Notes: generated from the letters alone by a model not told the origin. Positions 1 through 11,738 are shown, counted from the stretch's first letter. The stretch is DNA of 64,000 bases from Balanoglossus misakiensis (GCA_040954595.2 CM082597.2:8680001-8744000); one strand, 5' to 3'. Made by a program: numbers and translations.

Positions 1-600
1 TTAAGTATTTGTATTCTGTGTTGGGAGACATTGTAAACCGGGAATTGAAGGGGGTGGGTGTGGGAAGGGGTGTCCCCCTCCCACGTAAGAAAATTTTATA
101 AAATACAGAGTTCAAAGCTGCATTTTTATGAACCCGGCAAAAGCAAATTAACTCAACTACCAGTATGTTGGGGAGGATAAATTTAACCGTCGCCGCTCAA
201 AGTTATCATGGGGTGGGGGCAAGTCCCCTGACATGGGACACTAGATAAACCAGTTAATGATTGAAAGGTGTTGATGAATGGAGGGGGGTGGGTGTGGGAG
301 GGGGTGTAAAATAAAAGGCGCGAAACTGCATTTTTGTGGACTCAAAATAAATATTTAGTCGTCAAAGTTTTCAAGTCCCCCCTTTCAGTCCCTAAATTAT
401 TTGAAATCCCCCCTTACATACCTTCAATTTTTTCAAATCCCCCCCCCCCCGCTCAATTCTCCTGCCCCCCCCCCCCTCTCCAGAGGTGTTTGTGAATGCA
501 GCCTTATGAACTCCCATTTCTTTAACATGGCAAAAATCGGCCATCAATTGTCGACCATATGAGATTTTCATCACTCACTTAGGGTAGCTTAAGGGAGAAT
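1..600. repeat. G/C-run low-complexity region with a partial duplication
   Basis: Two related stretches (about 45-125 and 275-345) share a GGGTGGGTGTGGGA-type G-rich run followed by a similar tail containing CTGCATTTTT. Long C runs follow at about 437-476. No protein family is recognisable on either strand. The G and C runs could form quadruplexes and are probably prone to length error in assembly. Confidence 0.4.
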
Positions 601-1202
601 TGTATAGGCATGACTTGGGCTGTAAATTTGATGAAATAGCTACATGCCTATTGTTAACAAGCAGCTGACTGTACTGAAAGAATGGAAGTGTTGTGTACCT
701 ATTTTACATATTCAATATTTGTAATTAGACCATGTCATGTATATCTTGGGGATTGCTCGATCGCAATGTCTCTGCTGGTACAATGTCCTTTTAACTTGTA
801 CAGTAATATGGTAGTGATTGTAAGTTTGTGTACGGCATTTGTAAGTTATTTTCAATTTATAATTTTTTTGTAAGTTTCTTCATTCTCAAATTGCTTGCCT
901 AACGTACTGCTTTAAAATTTAAATTTTGGTATGATTTTGAGTAGACTTTTTGTTTCAAAATTATTTTCGACACTTGACATTTTTGGGTGATATGATTTTA
1001 CATGGAAAATCTGATTTCCCTGTAATTCGGTTGACAGGATTTTCACAATATCTCTAAATCATGAAGTACATGTATCAGAATTGCATCAGGCCCCCAAAAT
1101 TCTAGTCGCCCTTGGCAAGTAATATTAGCCATTGTTGTCCAAGGACGTTGAAGGTACAATTGGTTTTTAAACTTACTATGTAGGCATTTTATCAGAATTA
1201 TT
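601..1202. other. AT-rich intergenic or intronic DNA, nothing recognised
   Basis: I see no coding family, RNA gene or terminal-repeat element here. Open frames are short and have no recognisable motif. Confidence 0.5.
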
Positions 1203-1690
1203 AGGTCCCATTTGGTGCAGGTATATGTATTTATACCATGGGACCTTATGGGATCAGTTGCACCTGTATATATGGATGTCTGTATGGATGTTTGTCTGTA
1301 TGTCTATCAATATCAAACACTTGGAAACCACTGGCATGTGACCTTGATATTTAGTGTGGAGATGCAGGCAGGGCATTAAGTGGGAGTTGTCAAAATGAAG
1401 TTGTCATTGCCAAAATATGCAAATTAGCTGGGAAAGTGTCAAATTCGTCCAAACTCGGGAACTCGACAACTACTGAGCAAATTGCTTTCAAAATTGAAAA
1501 TTGGTATTCCTGTAAGTTATGTTAACCTCACACAGTTCTATATGTTGTGAGCTAATGTGAATTTTCGATTTTTTATGTATTTTTTGTCTCTTTCCACATT
1601 ATCGGTAGAAAATCTGCTTTTCTGGAATTGATCAGCTGACTTATTTGAAATTTAGTATGAAGCTTCATAGGTGATCTGAGTTATCATAGT
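1203..1690 (+). repeat. Dispersed repeat R1, copy A
   Basis: The copy opens with a palindromic head (AGGTCCCAT ... ATGGGACCT, arms at 1203-1211 and about 1238-1246). TGTATGTCTG-type short tandem sequence follows, then a body with landmarks ATGCAAATTAGCT, a poorly conserved CACAGTTCTATATG block and TTAGTATGAAGCTTCATA. The same landmarks recur in the same order at 1696, 3727, 6720 and 7885, so this is a dispersed repeat. It shows no coding capacity, and I do not recognise the family. Confidence 0.6.
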
Positions 1691-1695
1691 TTTGT

Positions 1696-2335
1696 AAGGT
1701 CCCATTTGCTTTACCATGGGACCTTATGATATCGGTGGATGTATGTATGTATGTCTGTATGTCCGTCCACATCACAAACTTGAAAACCGCTGGGCATATG
1801 ACCTCGATATTTGGTGTGTAGATGCAGGCCAGGCTGAAGATTGGAGTTTGTTCAAATGAAGCTGTCATTGCCAAAAATATGCAAATTAGCTAGGAAAATG
1901 TGAAATTGGTCAAAACTCAAACTCAACAACCACTGGTCACATTCATTTGAAAATCAGTATGCATGTACCTTATGTCTACCTCAAACAGTCCTGTATGTTT
2001 TGAGCTAATATTATCGATTTTTAATTTTTTATGCCAAAAATCTTTTATGCATTTTTTGTATTATTCCACATTATTGGTAAAGAAATCATCATTTCTTAAA
2101 GTTATAGGCCTCATTCTTTGAATTTTAGTATGAAGCTTCTAATGGTTGTCTGAGTAACCAAAGTTTTGTTCAAATTGTTGAAAAATTTGCATATTTTAAT
2201 TTTGAGCAATTTTTGCCAGTTTTGGTCATTTTTTTTTCTTTAAAACTGCATGCCAGATTGATTTGGTAGGCATATTCCTAAGGGTAAACTGAGTAAGATG
2301 TTGTAAAAATGTTTTAGTATATATTGTGTTATTGG
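1696..2335 (+). repeat. Dispersed repeat R1, copy B
   Basis: This is the longest R1 copy. The head is an almost perfect palindrome, AAGGTCCCAT ... ATGGGACCTT (1696-1726). It then carries TGTATGTATG microsatellite, ATGCAAATTAGCTAGG, the CAGTCCTGTATG block, TTAGTATGAAGCTTCTAA and an AATTTGCATATTT block. It lies immediately after copy A in the same orientation. Confidence 0.6.
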
Positions 2336-2339
2336 GGAA

Positions 2340-2359
2340 GGGGGGGGGGGGGGGGGGGT
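2340..2359 (+). repeat. Poly-G run
   Basis: About 20 consecutive G residues, a candidate quadruplex and a likely length-polymorphic site. Confidence 0.8.
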
Positions 2360-3725
2360 TACTCAAACATTTATAACACCCAGCAACTTTTGGTACTGGC
2401 AGGGTTTGTCCTCCAATGATTTCAACATCCTGCTAGGAATACAACCTCTCCTCAACTTTATAAATATAGGGCATGACATTGCAGGTTTTTTGAGAACACT
2501 GTTTAAAATAACCCTCATCAAGCCTGTTAACTTATTTAGACAGACTATTATCCAGAATGAAACGAAACATGGATGCAATAAAAAGATCTTGTGCAATAAA
2601 AACCAAGTTGATCATAACAATTATTTGCTAAGTACAACATGTACATCACTAATAGAAGTTATGGCTATAAGCATAAACCTGTTTGTTTTGCTATCTTCAC
2701 TATTCATATTATCTGACTATATTAATACATTTGCAAGCATACTGTTTCAGACATAGCGAATTTGATAAACATCTACAAATATATTTTTACCTGTTGAAGT
2801 TATCAAAATCCAGACACTTGACAAAAGGACATTGTTCATCCCCTCTATAGATTGATAGTCTAACATAGCAGGCAATCTGTTTTTAACAACTGCAGAAGCC
2901 TTCATAAAAAGTTGTTGGCCAGAATGAAAGCTTAGGGGGACGTAGGATTTCCTACTTTTTAGGTTATTTTTTCTATGGCCCTAAAAAGCTATGACAAAAA
3001 ATTGATGACCCCCTTGGAATTTATAATTCCCCCCCCCCTATCATACCCTGTCCATATTCTTATAAATGTCAATAAATGCCATACAGTCCTGTATGTTTTG
3101 TTTTGAGCTAATATTATGAATTTTCTATTTTTATTGTTTTGTCTTTTACTGCATTATTGGTAAAGAAAAATCTTCCTTTCTGAAAGCCATAGTTTTTGTT
3201 CAAATTGCAAATTGTTGTGAAATTGGTATATTTATAATTTTGAGCAATTTTGTAATTTTTGCTCAGAATGCAGATTCCTAGGGGGTAACCCAAGTAAGGT
3301 GTTGTAAAAGAATTGTTTAAAAAATAAAAATATATTTGTAGATGGTTATCAAATTCGCTGTGTCTGAAAGCGCTTGTCAGATTGCTTTGAACTTTGACAG
3401 GAATGTTCCTTGTAGTGATTTAAGTAAGATGGTGTACAATTATAGTGATTTTTGCATATTTGTGTTTTTGCCACTTTTGAACAAATGTAGTTTTGTTTAA
3501 CCCCCATCTTACCCTATCCATATTCAAATAAATATGAAAAGAAATTTCTCACAGATATTATTTACTTTGATAATACTATCATTTGTGCAACAACTAATCA
3601 ATCAAACAGTCAATCATCATAAATTGGGAGTTCAAAAATATCTATAAGGGAGATTTAAAACCCCGTTAGCAACAACTGTTTGCCATGTTTTCAGTATTAA
3701 TGTTTTGTGTAGCTTCTGCAGTTTT
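2360..3725. other. Non-coding AT-rich DNA with an R1 fragment
   Basis: The stretch at about 3060-3330 repeats R1 body landmarks (CATACAGTCCTGTATG, gagctaatatta, a TTTGAGCAATTT block) without the palindromic head. The remainder has short overlapping frames on both strands with no recognisable motif. Confidence 0.4.
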
Positions 3726-3726
3726 T

Positions 3727-4350
3727 AGGTCCCATATGGTATGTACCATGGGCCTTATGGAATCAGTTGCGTCTGTATTTATGTATGGATGTACTGTATT
3801 TTGGCGAGTTAAATTTTTCGCGATATCGAGAGAGGCCACTGTTTCGCGAGTATTAATTTTCGCGTTCTCTTATTTCATTCACTGCATCGTTATCTTCAAA
3901 AACAATTTACGCGACTTTTTATTTTCACGTTATTTTGGCTCTCGCGTATTTGGCGAAAATTAATTGCTCGCGAAAATAAAGTGTTTTACAGTATGTCTGT
4001 CTGTTTGTATGGATGTATGTCTGTATGTCCGTCCACATCTAAAACTTGAAAACCGTTGTGCATATCACCTCGATATTTGGTGTGCAGATGCAGGCTGGGC
4101 TGTAGATTGGAGTTTGTTAACATGAAAATGTCATTACCAAATATATGCAAATTAGCTGGAAAATGTGAAATTGGTCAAAACTCGCAAAATTCAACAACTG
4201 CTGGTCAGATTGATTTGGAAATTGGTATGCAAGTACCTTATGCCTACCTCATACAGTCCTGTATGTTTTGAGCTAATTTTGATTTTCTATTTTTGATGCA
4301 TTTGTTTGTATTTTTCAACATTATTGGTAAAAAATCTTCATATGAATCTA
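3727..4350 (+). repeat. Dispersed repeat R1, copy C, interrupted by a MITE
   Basis: The head AGGTCCCAT/ACCATGGGCCTT spans 3727-3756. The TGTATGGATGTA tract is interrupted at 3792 by a TA-flanked MITE, and R1 resumes at 3994 with TGTCTGTCTG and GTATGTCCGTCCACATC. The body shows ATGCAAATTAGCTGG and CATACAGTCCTGTATG. The interruption shows that the MITE is younger than this R1 copy. Confidence 0.6.
3794..3991. mobile_element. TA-flanked palindromic MITE (family W), copy 1
   Basis: A 198-bp element bounded by TA on both sides. Its ends are imperfect inverted repeats: CTGTATTTTGGCGAG at the left, and the complement of CTGTAAAACACTTTATTTT at the right. Internal landmarks are TTTTCGCG, AATTAATTTTCGCG, a CACTGCAT block and GCTCTCGCG. 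The TA target and TIR-only structure suggest a Tc1/mariner-dependent MITE (inference). At least four more long copies lie in the introns between 25 and 35 kb. Confidence 0.75.
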
Positions 4351-5687
4351 AAATTACCGTCGAATCATCCAGTGTGAGTTAGCACTGTAATTAGCAAAAG
4401 TTATAAATCCACAGTTACCCAGCAAATTTGATATAATGCTTCACATAGGTATTGGTTTTGAACATCCTTCAGAAAGGGTATGAATATTTTAAAATTTTTA
4501 CTGTTGCAACCCAGACTAGTTTATTTCTGAATAAACAGAGAAATGACAACCGGATAGATTATTCTTCTGTACTAAAGACATATGCAGACACAAGAAATAG
4601 TCTGAACATTTTCAGTACATTACTAAAACAGTGTAGGTACATTGTACTATAAACTGAGGAAGATTAGTGACTATTGTTTGCCAAAAATGGTCCCAAGTCA
4701 TTTCTCAAGCATAGCAGAATAGTAGCTTTGAGTAGCAAAGTGTGATGATTTAAAATGTAAAAAGACAACACCAATCTCTAGCTCTGCTCTCAGCACTGCA
4801 AAAGTTATCTGACAGGTAGATAGATGTTCAGTCATCCTATGTCTGTCAACATTTTTCTTTTCTGAAATCACTGGCGCAAGTGCTTTTAAAATTGGTGTGC
4901 AGGTTTCTTGGGGTGGCGAAGTAATGTGTGTTCAAATTGTGTTGAATTCTGCATATTTGTAGTTTGGAACAAGTTTATGCTGTTTTTGGAAGAAAAAAGC
5001 TAAGCTCGTAGATTACTTTGACTATGCAGGTTTCTAGGTATGACACAAGTTGTTTCTTCAAAATATGGTGAAATTTGCATATTTGGGGGGAAATTTTCTC
5101 TGAAATTTAGTATTGATCTCCCTGAGGTATGTGACATAATCTGTAATTTTGTATTTTGGAGACAGTTGCCTTTTTGTACAAACAAAAAATCTTGTCAGAA
5201 TATGCATGTCTGATTGCCATGTCCACAGGGGTGATCTACTTTTATTTACATTATAACCGAATCTGTAAAGTTTTCATAATGATCTTTAAAATAGGTACGT
5301 CTAATTGTTTTGATCTTTGGTATGAATTGTCCCTTGGTGATCTTAGTCAATGCTTTTGAAATTCCGCTGAATATTGCATTATTATTTTGTCTGAGTCTGA
5401 AGAGTAGTCATCATCTCTGAAACCCCTTGACCTAAGTCAGGTGTCAAATAGTACAATTTGCAGATTTGTTGCATTGGAGATATTGTTGCAGTTTTTGAAA
5501 TTCAAGATGGCTGCCAATGTCTGTGTTAACTCTATGGAAAAACATTTATGTAAATACTTTTCTGAAAACAAGGCGGTGAACATCACATTTTTGTTTACAA
5601 ACAGTAATAGAAATAGCTATCATTGTTTCTGAAAATCCTAACTTGTAGGATTCTTTTTCAATCTCTGGCATCAGCAGAGACAATTAA
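4351..5687. other. AT-rich DNA, no gene recognised
   Basis: Only short overlapping frames are present. Weak R1-like words (AATTTGCATATTT, TTTGAAATTTAGTA) recur at about 4990-5110, suggesting very old repeat debris. Confidence 0.4.
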
Positions 5688-6420
5688 GGTGGCATTGCAT
5701 GAAAAGTTGTGATTTTTGCCAAATTTTACTTTTTTACATAAATCGGTAGGCCTAATACTCACCCACATCCTGACTAATACGTCTTGGCGGAAATGGTGCA
5801 CAATCACCCCCAAATAGCACTTTTCTGAATGAGTTCACAGCTTAACAAATAGGTGTCAACAATGCAAATGGCCGTTTTTCTCGGTTTGCATTTTCGCTGC
5901 TTTTGACAACTTCGGACTAAAATAGCTTCGCCCTGCATTGGCCGAATTTGCTCAAATTTTGACAGGGAATTGTGTATGACCCATCCAACAAAACACTAGT
6001 TTTGTATGTCGATAAAGTGTCCCTGGCGGGAATAAACTCTGATTCAATACAACTCACCGTGAATTTGATCAAATTTTCAGAAAATCTAACTTTCAAACGC
6101 TGTTACTCCTCAATGGAAGCAGATAACGCAAAACAAAATTAGCGTTTTTTTGCACGTGTACTTTAGTTTCGAATGACATATTAAGATGCATGATGCATGG
6201 TCAACTTTTTTACCTATTTTAAATTTCATGACATAATATCAAAAAATGGGTTTTTTCGCCCAAAATCGCCACCATTTCCGGGGATCAATAATATTTGCAA
6301 CTCAAACAAAAGTTCAAAATCTCAGCTTCCAGAATATATATGGTTTATGGGGGTTTAAACTTTGTCTTTGATGAGAAATAGGCCTCTGAAAAAGTCTCGA
6401 CGGTTTCATGCAGTGCCACC
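5688..6420. mobile_element. 733-bp TTAA-flanked element (family V)
   Basis: The element is bounded by TTAA at 5684-5687 and at 6421-6424. Terminal inverted repeats are GGTGGCATTGCATGAAA on the left and the complement of GGTGGCACTGCATGAAA on the right, with one mismatch in 17. The interior shows no long frame. A TTAA target duplication with TIRs is the hallmark of piggyBac-type transposition, so this looks like a non-autonomous piggyBac-dependent element (inference). Confidence 0.75.
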
Positions 6421-6719
6421 TTAAACAACTCTATAAAAAGTCTTATTGCTTAGTACTGGCACGAGGTGGTAAAAAGATGTGCAGCTTTTGACTTATTACA
6501 GGCTTACACTTTGTTAGTAATATGAGTCCCTATTGGTATTGTGCTGGGTTTTTAGGAGCTTGGGCCCCATTCCCTGGATATTTTTTACACCTTGCTCTGA
6601 AAACCTGCCACACCTATGCTTCTTGAATTTGTCACAGTTGTCCTTGCCAATGAGTGTGCACCTTGAAATTCAAATCAGTCATTTGACCTGGCAGCCATAT
6701 TCAGTTGAAATTGTTAAAT

Positions 6720-7180
6720 AAATGCAAATTAGCTGGGAAAATTTGAAATTGGTCAAAACCACTGGTCAGATTGATTTGACAATTGGTATGCAAGTACCTT
6801 ATGTCAACCACATACAGTCCTGTATTTTGAATAGTTTGAATGTTCTATTTTTATGCATTTTTTGCCTTTTTCCTCATTTTTGGTAAAACATCTACTTTTC
6901 TAAAATTGATGAGACGACTTCTTTGAAATTTAGTATGAAGCTTCATATAGGTGATATGAGTTAGCATACTTTTGTTAAAATGTTGCAAAATTTGCATATT
7001 CATAATTTTGGAGCAATTTCGGCCGTTTTTGAATTTTTTTTTTTAAACCGGTTGTTACATTGCTTTGAAATTTGTTAGTCATATTAGGGGTAGCCCAAGT
7101 AAGATTTGCATGTATGTTTTTCAAATCAACTTGATGAATTGAATAGTATATTTTTGGGATGATTTTTGCCATTTTTGGTC
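6720..7180 (+). repeat. Dispersed repeat R1, headless copy D
   Basis: R1 body landmarks appear in order: ATGCAAATTAGCTGGGAAAA, AAATTGGTCAAAACCA, CATACAGTCCTGTAT, TTAGTATGAAGCTTCATA, AATTTGCATATTCATAATTT. The palindromic head is missing. It resembles the copy at 7885 more closely than the copies at 1-4 kb. Confidence 0.55.
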
Positions 7181-7884
7181 AAAACTCTTCTCAGAACCCC
7201 CCACAGTACGTGAAATATCCCATGAATCACTCTGGTTTGTACAACCAGAGATTACTCGGTCAAACCAGGCAAAGTTCACATGTGTAGAGAAAATTGTAGA
7301 CCACTAATACAAATTTTGAGAGCATGCTTTAAAGGCGAATCTTATTGTCAATTACCATTTCAAATGATAAACAAAATCATGCATTATTGAAAGAGGAGAT
7401 ACAAATTTTATAAAATAAGCAATTGCATAGCCAGCCGATACAAAAAAGTTTGAAGTAAAACAGGGACACTTGAAACACTTGTTTAATCAAACAAAACGAT
7501 ATTGATTTTTTTCTATAGACAGAACAATGGAAATTTACATGTTAACTTTCAACAGAGACTGGCCACCTCAGTTAGTCATTGCTTCTTTCCTCCTAAGTGT
7601 GACATTTGACGTACATGAATGAATACTTTGATTTCTATGGCTTTTAAATCTTGATTTTGAAATTTTCACTCTAATTCCTCAACATACTTTTTCTAGATAA
7701 ATCTTAATACAGTTATATGTACTTCATATCATTGTTAGTATCTAAAACAGAAAGTAATTAAATGGACAATCTCGATGATACAAATCATGGAGAGTTGTGG
7801 GTAAAATATCGTACTGTGCCCCCTTTACCCCCACTGCTTTGAAATTTGATTTGAAGGTTTCAGGGTTTGTTCTCATGATAATTT
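7181..7884. other. AT-rich DNA, nothing recognised
   Basis: No coding family or terminal-repeat element is visible. Confidence 0.4.
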
Positions 7885-8250
7885 ACAGATTGATTTGACA
7901 ATTGGTATGCAAGTACCTTATGTCAACCACATACAATCCTGTATTTTTTAAACTAATAGTTTGAATGTTCTATTTTATGCATTTTTTGCCTTTTTCCTCA
8001 TTTGTGGTAAAAAATTTTAGTATGAAGCTTCATGTAGGTGATATGAGTTACAATACTTTTGTTGAAATGTTGCAAAATTTGCATATTGATAATTTTGGAG
8101 CAATTTCAGCCTTGTTTAATTAATTTTTTTTCTCTAAAACCGCTTGTTCCATTGCTTTAAAATTTGTTAGTCATGTTAGGGGTAGCTCAAGTAAGATTTG
8201 CATGTATGTTTTTCAAATCAACTTGATGAATTGAATAGTATATTTTTGGC
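7885..8250 (+). repeat. Dispersed repeat R1, headless copy E
   Basis: It repeats AGATTGATTTGACAATTGGT, GCAAGTACCTTATGTCAACC, TTAGTATGAAGCTTCATG and AATTTGCATATTGATAATTT from copy D, in the same order. It ends at the (AAATC)n boundary of a LINE stub. Confidence 0.55.
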
Positions 8251-8251
8251 G

Positions 8252-8590
8252 GATCAAATCAAATCAAATCAAAACAAACATTTATAAAGCGCCAGAATCA
8301 ATAACAATGTTATTTCCAAAGGCGCTGAAAGTATAACATCAGTGTTCGTAGGCTTTGACAAATAGAAATGTCTTGAGTTTTTGTTTGAAAATGTTGAGAC
8401 TAGAAGCCTGTTGAATGTCAGATGGCAGAGAATTCCAAAGTTGTGGCGCGACAAGGGAAAAGGCACATCCACCATATGTTTTGAGTCTGTACTTTGGTAC
8501 ACACAACTGGTTCCTTGAGCTGGAGCGCAGAGCCCGACTAGGCTTATATGATTTTTGATTTGATTTGGTTTCAGGGTGATTTCTCATGAT
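8252..8590 (-). mobile_element. 5'-truncated LINE, 3' end only
   Basis: The minus strand encodes a stub that ends at 8339. It contains YGGCAFSLVAPQLWNSLPSD followed by a K-rich FKQKLKTFLF tail, the conserved C-terminus of reverse transcriptase ORFs in CR1/L2-like LINEs. A short 3' untranslated stretch leads to a (TTTGA)n-type terminal repeat at 8252-8274. The plus-strand LINE remnant at 61.0-61.9 kb has a similar C-terminus. This copy is a dead insertion of about 340 bp; clade assignment is inference. Confidence 0.7.
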
Positions 8591-9240
8591 GATTTACAAA
8601 ACCTATGACTGATTACTTTGAAATTTGAGTAGGAAGTTAATTGGATGTGTTTGTTTAGATAATGGAATCAAATAAAGTTATTCATTCTTCACCTTCATTC
8701 TTCACCTCATTTCATTTATTGGCTGGTTTGTCTATTGTATCAGGGAAGAGTACTTGCCATCCCACCCCACCGATGCAAACTTTGAGTGGCAAAAGTAAAA
8801 TTTGTCGTAACATTGAGTTAATTTGCTTTTGGGCTCACTAAAATGCAACTTTGAGCTCTGTATTTGTACAAAATTTTCATTAATTGGCTGGTTTGTCTAT
8901 TGTACCAGGCCAGCATACATAAGATCAAGATGTTTTCGGGGCTGGGGGGGGGGCATCATATTTTATTGCCTCTCTATGTGTGTGTCTGTCTGTCTGTACT
9001 CCTGTGTAGACTTTTTCTAGTGTAATCACTAAATGAGACCACAGTGTCCTTGACGCTATTTTTTGCGATTTTCAATGACCCTGGGGTAACCTTTGACCAG
9101 CTTTCATATATCTTGGTATTCACAGCAGAATACAGCCTTGGCATATCCTGGTAACCATGGGAACCGTTTGGGCCCAACCAATGGTGCTGGCAGCGTTAAT
9201 TTTTAAATGATTTCTTCTTGTCGTTTTCTTTATCAATATG
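8591..9240. other. Non-coding DNA with a short internal duplication
   Basis: TTGGCTGGTTTGTCTATTGT occurs at about 8718 and again near 8882. A TGTGTCTGTC microsatellite lies near 8978. I see no gene. Confidence 0.35.
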
Positions 9241-9330
9241 ATGACTTGACCTAATCAGATTATTAAAATAATTTCATTCTTTTTTTACATTAGGTTCTTT
9301 GGTAACACTGCTGCTGGAGGGAGTGTAATA
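9240..9330 (+). other. Splice-acceptor-like, exon-like leader of a minisatellite
   Basis: A T-rich tract ending in ACATTAG precedes GTTCTTTGGTAACACTGCTGCTGGAGG. A diverged copy of the same arrangement lies at 10135-10230 (TTCATTC, T run, CAATAG, GTTCATTGGTA, GCCGGAGGGAGTC). In one frame both read FxGxxxAGGS. This may be a duplicated exon or simply the ancestral sequence from which the minisatellite grew; I do not recognise a family. Confidence 0.3.
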
Positions 9331-10090
9331 TTTGTAACGACGTCGCCACCTAATACTGTACTGGAGGTATGAACTTAAACTTGTAACGACGCCGCCACCT
9401 AATACTGTACTGGAGAGATGAAGTTAATACTTGTAACGACGCCGCCACCTAATACTGTACTGGAGAGATGAAGTTAATACTTGTAACGACGCCGCCACCT
9501 AATACTGTACTGGAGTGATGAAGTTAATACTTGTAACGACGCCGCCACCTAATACTGTACTGGAGAGATGAACTTAATACTTGTAACGACGCCGCCACCT
9601 AATACTGTACTGGAGAGATGAAGTTAATACTTGTAACGACGCCGCCACCTAATACTGTACTGGAGAGATGAAGTTAATACTTGTAACGACGCCGCCACCT
9701 AATACTGTACTGGAGAGATGAAGTTAATACTTGTAACGACGCCGCCACCTAATACTGTACTGGAGAGATGAAGTTAATACTTGTAACGACGCCGCCACCT
9801 AATACTGTACTGGAGAGATGAAGTTAATACTTGTAACGACGCCGCCACCTAATCCTGTACTGGAGGGATGAACTTAAACTTGTAACGACGCCGCCACCTA
9901 ATACTGTACTGGAGAGATGAAGTTAATACTTGTAACGACGCCGCCACCTAATACTGTACTGGAGAGATGAAGTTAATACTTGTAACGACGCCGCCACCTA
10001 ATACTGTACTGGAGAGATGAACTTAATACTTGTAACGACGCCGCCACCTTATACTGTACTGGAGGGATGAACTTAAACCTGTAACGACGC
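9331..10090 (+). repeat. 50-bp minisatellite, about 15 copies
   Basis: The period is exactly 50 bp, for example AAGTTAATAC at 9421 and 9471. The unit includes TTGTAACGACGCCGCCACCT, AATACTGTACTGGAG and AGATGAAGTTAATAC. Edge units are more diverged (CGTCGCC at the left; GACGCCAGATG at the right). Because 50 is not a multiple of 3, no frame stays open through the array, so it is not coding. Variants include GAGAGATG, GAGGGATG and GAGTGATG. Confidence 0.9.
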
Positions 10091-10134
10091 CAGATGATGC
10101 TCCTGTGACCAGAGGGATGAACGACGCCATGATT

Positions 10135-10275
10135 TGTTGATCTGATCTAATTAATAATATTCATTCTTTTTTTTCAATAGGTTCATTGGTATTATCATCG
10201 CCGGAGGGAGTCTAATCAATATCTACAACAACGCCGCACCAGATAACAATATCAAAACCAGAGGGATGCTGTCAA
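10135..10275 (+). repeat. Right-hand copy of the minisatellite leader
   Basis: It is a diverged direct repeat of 9240-9345: GATCTGATCTAATTAATAAT, TTCATTC with a T run, CAATAG, then GTTCATTGGTATTATCATCG. The 50-bp array therefore lies between two copies of its own flank. Confidence 0.5.
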
Positions 10276-10460
10276 TAGGTTAGGCTAATAAAAATGGTTT
10301 AATCTGAGGGAATGGTAAAGGGTTGGTGTATGAATATGTTAGGGTAATAAAAAATGGTATAATCTAACGGAATGGTGAAGGGTTGGTGTATAAACAGGTT
10401 AGGCTAATAAAAATGGTATAATCTAATGAAATGGTGAAGGGTTGGTGTATGATGACTAAT
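10276..10460 (+). repeat. Three copies of a ~60-bp repeat
   Basis: The unit GTTAGGCTAATAAAAATGGT, TATAATCTAA, GGAATGGTGAAGGG, TTGGTGTAT occurs three times with small changes. AT-rich DNA with loosely related TGGTATAATA words follows to about 10830. Confidence 0.7.
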
Positions 10461-10864
10461 AAGACATTGTGCACAAGGGTACTATAATAAAACTGTCTGC
10501 AAGGGTATAATATTATGGTTTCAAGGGTATGATAAGTAATTAAAATACTATAAAAACATGAGTAATGCCACGTGGTAAATAAAAACTGTACATGTACAGA
10601 GGGTAAATACCGGTATAATATATAAAGGTGTTAACATCAATGGTGTAATAATAAAAAAAATGGGTAACACATGGTTTTGGTGGTATAATAATAATAAAAT
10701 GGTATTAACTTGATGGTATAAACATTATGGGATGTGTATAAACGGTGTTAATATTACAAAGGTATAATGATTAGTTGGGGTGTAATAATAAGAAATTTAA
10801 AATCATTGGGTAATTTATTAGTGTCAGGTTGGGTAAAATAATTGTTGCTATGCATTCGTGTAAT
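10461..10864. other. AT-rich degenerate repeat debris
   Basis: Irregular recurrences of ATGGTATAATAATAA and GGTGTAATAATAA are present with no fixed period. No gene is seen. Confidence 0.4.
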
Positions 10865-11075
10865 AATTGTCTGCGGATTTTTTGCAGCGTTACCCGCGTT
10901 CGCGTTCTTCATTGCAGGTCGCTCGTCATGTAATGGAATTTCGCCGTGTGCCCGTTTGATTCGCCGATGGATTTTTTACAACGTTACCCGCGTTCGCGTT
11001 CTTCATCGCAGTTGGATCGTCGTGTAATGGAATTTCGCCGTGTGCCCGTTTGATTCGCCGATGGATTTTTTGCTT
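10865..11075 (+). repeat. 94-bp direct repeat, two copies
   Basis: GTTACCCGCGTTCGCGTTCT starts at about 10889 and again 94 bp later. GGAATTTCGCCGTGTGCCCG, TTTGATTCGCCGATGGATTT and the following bases are shared. The unit is unusually CpG-rich for this neighbourhood. Confidence 0.7.
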
Positions 11076-11480
11076 TCGTCATCGTAATTCCCGCATCAAC
11101 ACGAATCCTCAATCTCGCGTAACAACAATACATCAAAATGTACACAGAAAAATAGGAGTCGGCAAGACAATTCTGGTTAGTTTGAGCCCCAACCTTTTAA
11201 AATTCACAACGGGGGAGGAGGCAGTTTTTCCTCATTTTATATTTGGCTCGAGGTTTTTAACTGTCCCCAGGCGCGTAAAGTTAGTTAGTTTATCACACAG
11301 TATGTAATTATCTTGCTTGATTTAAAAAAACACTAAAATTGTATGGGGGAGCTTCTTGCGATTTGCACTTAAGAAACTGATGGTTTGTACCCATAGATAA
11401 TATTTAGTATTAAGCACATAATTGCCTGGAAATAAAAATTAACTCAAGGGTAGAATGCAACAGTTAATTTTGTGCAATAT
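11076..11480. other. Non-coding DNA, nothing recognised
   Basis: The ~85-residue frame over this region has no recognisable motif and overlaps the 94-bp repeat. Confidence 0.35.
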
Positions 11481-11499
11481 CAACAGGAGCTATTTTGGC

Positions 11500-11612
11500 A
11501 CCTTATTTCAGTTTGATAAACACTGTTTTTGCTCATTGTTTCATTTCGACCACATTATTTCAGTTTGATAAACACTGTTTTTGCTTATTGTTTCATTTCA
11601 ACCACTTTTGTC
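11500..11612 (+). repeat. 52-bp direct repeat, two copies
   Basis: TTATTTCAGTTTGATAAACA begins at 11503 and 11555 and is followed in both by CTGTTTTTGCT(C/T)ATTGTTTCATTTC and an ACCAC word. Confidence 0.7.
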
Positions 11613-11738
11613 ACCTTGTTTTAAATTGAATGCAAGCATTGTTTCTGTTTGACCACTACTTGGGGTAATTGTTCCAAATTGGTATGCAAGATATTTTACA
11701 TCAGCAGTTAGTCATCTAGCCACACTTTAGCTGCACAG

